Shown piece by piece: positions 19,890 to 20,961 of a stretch of 20,961 nucleotides of DNA. The notes under the pieces were generated by a model. It searched no databases, had not been told where the DNA came from, and worked only from the letters and a program-made list of their open reading frames with translations. The position numbers and the translations under genes were made by a program. The stretch lies in the IMG/VR virus record IMGVR_UViG_3300044802_000093, positions 1-20,961 of that record. One strand, 5' to 3'. The DNA comes from a virus. The first letter of the stretch is position 1. Each line of letters opens with the position of its first letter.

Positions 19890-20406
19890 AGCAAATTATT
19901 GCCAGCAGAACGGACTTATTGAGGTTCTTTTAAGAATTCCTATTAAGTTTCGTGGGAGCCCAATGGTTGAAATAGGATCGTTTTATGGGGAGTCGGCATG
20001 TATTTGGTCTTTATTCTTTAGCCCTGTTTATTGTGTGGACGTTTTTTTTCCTAACGAGGATGTCCACCAGACCGGGGATGGGGTCTACCAGACATTTAAG
20101 GAGAATACAGTTGGCAGGGATATCGTTGTTATAAGGAAGCTAAGTATGGATGCAGTCAATGATGTCCCCGAAGACCTGAGCATGGTGTATGTTGATGCTG
20201 ACCACAAATACAGTGCAGTGAAAGAAGACGTCTTGGCGTATTGGCCTAAGATTAAGATGGGCGGGTTTATGTGCGGCCATGATTATGGCTTGAAGGACGC
20301 AAGGGGTGATGGGGTTAAGCCGGCGGTCGATGAGATATTCGGAACCCCGGATTTTGTTTTCGAAGACACGAGTTGGCTTGTAAAAAAAGTTCCTGGAAGG
20401 TTATAA
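19873..20406 (+). CDS. SAM-dependent class I methyltransferase
   Basis: A 177-residue protein of the Methyltransf_24/CmcI kind: PMVEIGSFYGESACI (residues 30-44) is the SAM-binding motif I, CVDVFFPNE is motif II, and MVYVDADHKYSAVKEDVLAY with MGGFMCGHDYG completes the family pattern. Methylation of a sugar or small molecule is likely given the flanking glycosyltransferases. GAGGAAG lies 2-8 nt before ATG 19873; an in-frame ATG at 19849 lies within the upstream gene and is less likely. The stop TAA overlaps the next ATG. Confidence 0.85.
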   Translation: MKKIHRANYCQQNGLIEVLLRIPIKFRGSPMVEIGSFYGESACIWSLFFSPVYCVDVFFPNEDVHQTGDGVYQTFKENTVGRDIVVIRKLSMDAVNDVPEDLSMVYVDADHKYSAVKEDVLAYWPKIKMGGFMCGHDYGLKDARGDGVKPAVDEIFGTPDFVFEDTSWLVKKVPGRL

Positions 20407-20961
20407 TGGAAAATCCTAAGGTTTCAATTATCATTATTACATATGATAATTGGCTAATGACAAAGCAATGTTTTGATTTTTTGAAGTTCTGTACCGAGGA
20501 CGTTTCCAAGGAAATAGTGGTAGTGGATAACGGCTCACCGCTTGAAATGATTGAGGAGCTTAAGAAGTATTCCGGTATCAGGTTTTTAAGGAACGATCAC
20601 GGGAAAACCCATTTTGCCCAAGGGTGTAACAAGGGGGCCTCTATTGCAGTTGGGAAGTATTTTTTATTCCTTAATAATGACACACTATTTACAAATGATT
20701 TTATAACCCCTATGATAGCCAATATGGATGATCCAAAGGTGGGGATAGTGGGGGCTAAGTGTATTTATATCAACGGGACCATTCAGCACGCAGGAGTAGG
20801 TTTTAAAAAGAACGGTTCCCCGAGGCATGTTTACAAAAACTGGCCCAGCGATGCGCCGGATGTGAATTTGAAGAAGGAGTTTCAAGCGGTGACTGCCGCA
20901 TGTATGCTTGTGCGTAGAGAGGCCTATTATCAGGTTAATGGATTTGATGAAATATTTAAGA
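20406..20961 (+). CDS. Family 2 glycosyltransferase, 3' end cut by window
   Basis: The first 185 residues of a GT2 enzyme, open at the right edge. The N-terminus reads MENPKVSIIIITYDNWLMTK. It then has EIVVVDNGS, FLRNDHGKTHFAQGCNKGA and FLFLNNDT, the DxD-equivalent, followed by GIVGAKCIY and EFQAVTAACMLVRREAY with NGFDE, the pattern of rhamnosyl- or galactofuranosyl-type transferases. It needs no ORF boundary on the right, as the gene continues beyond the window. The ATG is in the TAATG overlap with the methyltransferase stop. Confidence 0.9.
   Translation, partial: MENPKVSIIIITYDNWLMTKQCFDFLKFCTEDVSKEIVVVDNGSPLEMIEELKKYSGIRFLRNDHGKTHFAQGCNKGASIAVGKYFLFLNNDTLFTNDFITPMIANMDDPKVGIVGAKCIYINGTIQHAGVGFKKNGSPRHVYKNWPSDAPDVNLKKEFQAVTAACMLVRREAYYQVNGFDEIFK

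Overview
The window looks like a stretch of a tailed-phage (Caudoviricetes) genome, or a phage-like element, from an unidentified bacterium. It uses the standard bacterial code, SD-led genes with 1-17 nt stop/start overlaps, and sigma70-type promoters with TATATT or TATAAT -10 boxes. The phage assignment rests on a replication initiator with a DnaB-type helicase, a NinG-like protein, a ParB-like protein, a tRNA, and a small plus large terminase pair. No portal, capsid or tail genes are in view, so the host and the lytic or temperate state cannot be decided.

Layout. (1) 1-2522: the end of a type IV CRISPR-Cas locus: a csf2 (Cas7-like) gene cut by the left edge, csf3 (Cas5-like), a CysH/PAPS-reductase-like gene typical of subtype IV-B, and a small DNA-binding protein. 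No CRISPR array is visible, which fits IV-B. (2) 2461-4640: a more GC-rich block that looks like mobile gene cassettes. Two homologous long imperfect inverted repeats (2461-2543 and 3642-3723) have the paired-box layout of integron attC sites. They enclose a three-gene minus-strand operon with its own strong promoter and terminator. A DNA methyltransferase gene follows, and then a degenerate third site. A 13-bp direct repeat (2558 and 4576) also brackets the block. (3) 4783-4975: promoters and a structured leader. (4) 4976-11117: the replication module: HTH initiator, DnaB-type helicase, ASCH protein, small zinc proteins, NinG-like protein, SNF2 helicase. (5) 11127-13738: small early genes, a protein with 25 tandem hexapeptide (left-handed beta-helix) repeats, and a ParB-like protein. 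(6) 13767-13840: tRNA-Pro(UGG). (7) 13892-16987: zinc-ribbon protein, small exported protein, and the terminase genes; the large subunit appears to carry a second RNase H-like domain. (8) 17068-20961: a glycan/nucleotide module: GNAT acetyltransferase, nucleotidyltransferase, LicD-like protein, two glycosyltransferases and a methyltransferase, running off the right edge.

How it may work together. The csf genes would form a type IV ribonucleoprotein, probably used in conflict between mobile elements. The cassette block adds host-interaction and DNA-modification cargo. The replication genes form a tight operon, and three of its proteins (initiator, DnaB, SNF2 helicase) share the C-terminal residues Glu-Glu-Trp, which may be a common docking tail. 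Two promoters (8629, 11127) share an inverted repeat in the spacer, suggesting one repressor. The right-hand module probably decorates virion or host glycans. The csf/cassette part differs in base composition and gene type from what follows position 4.6 kb, so real linkage versus an assembly join should be kept in mind.
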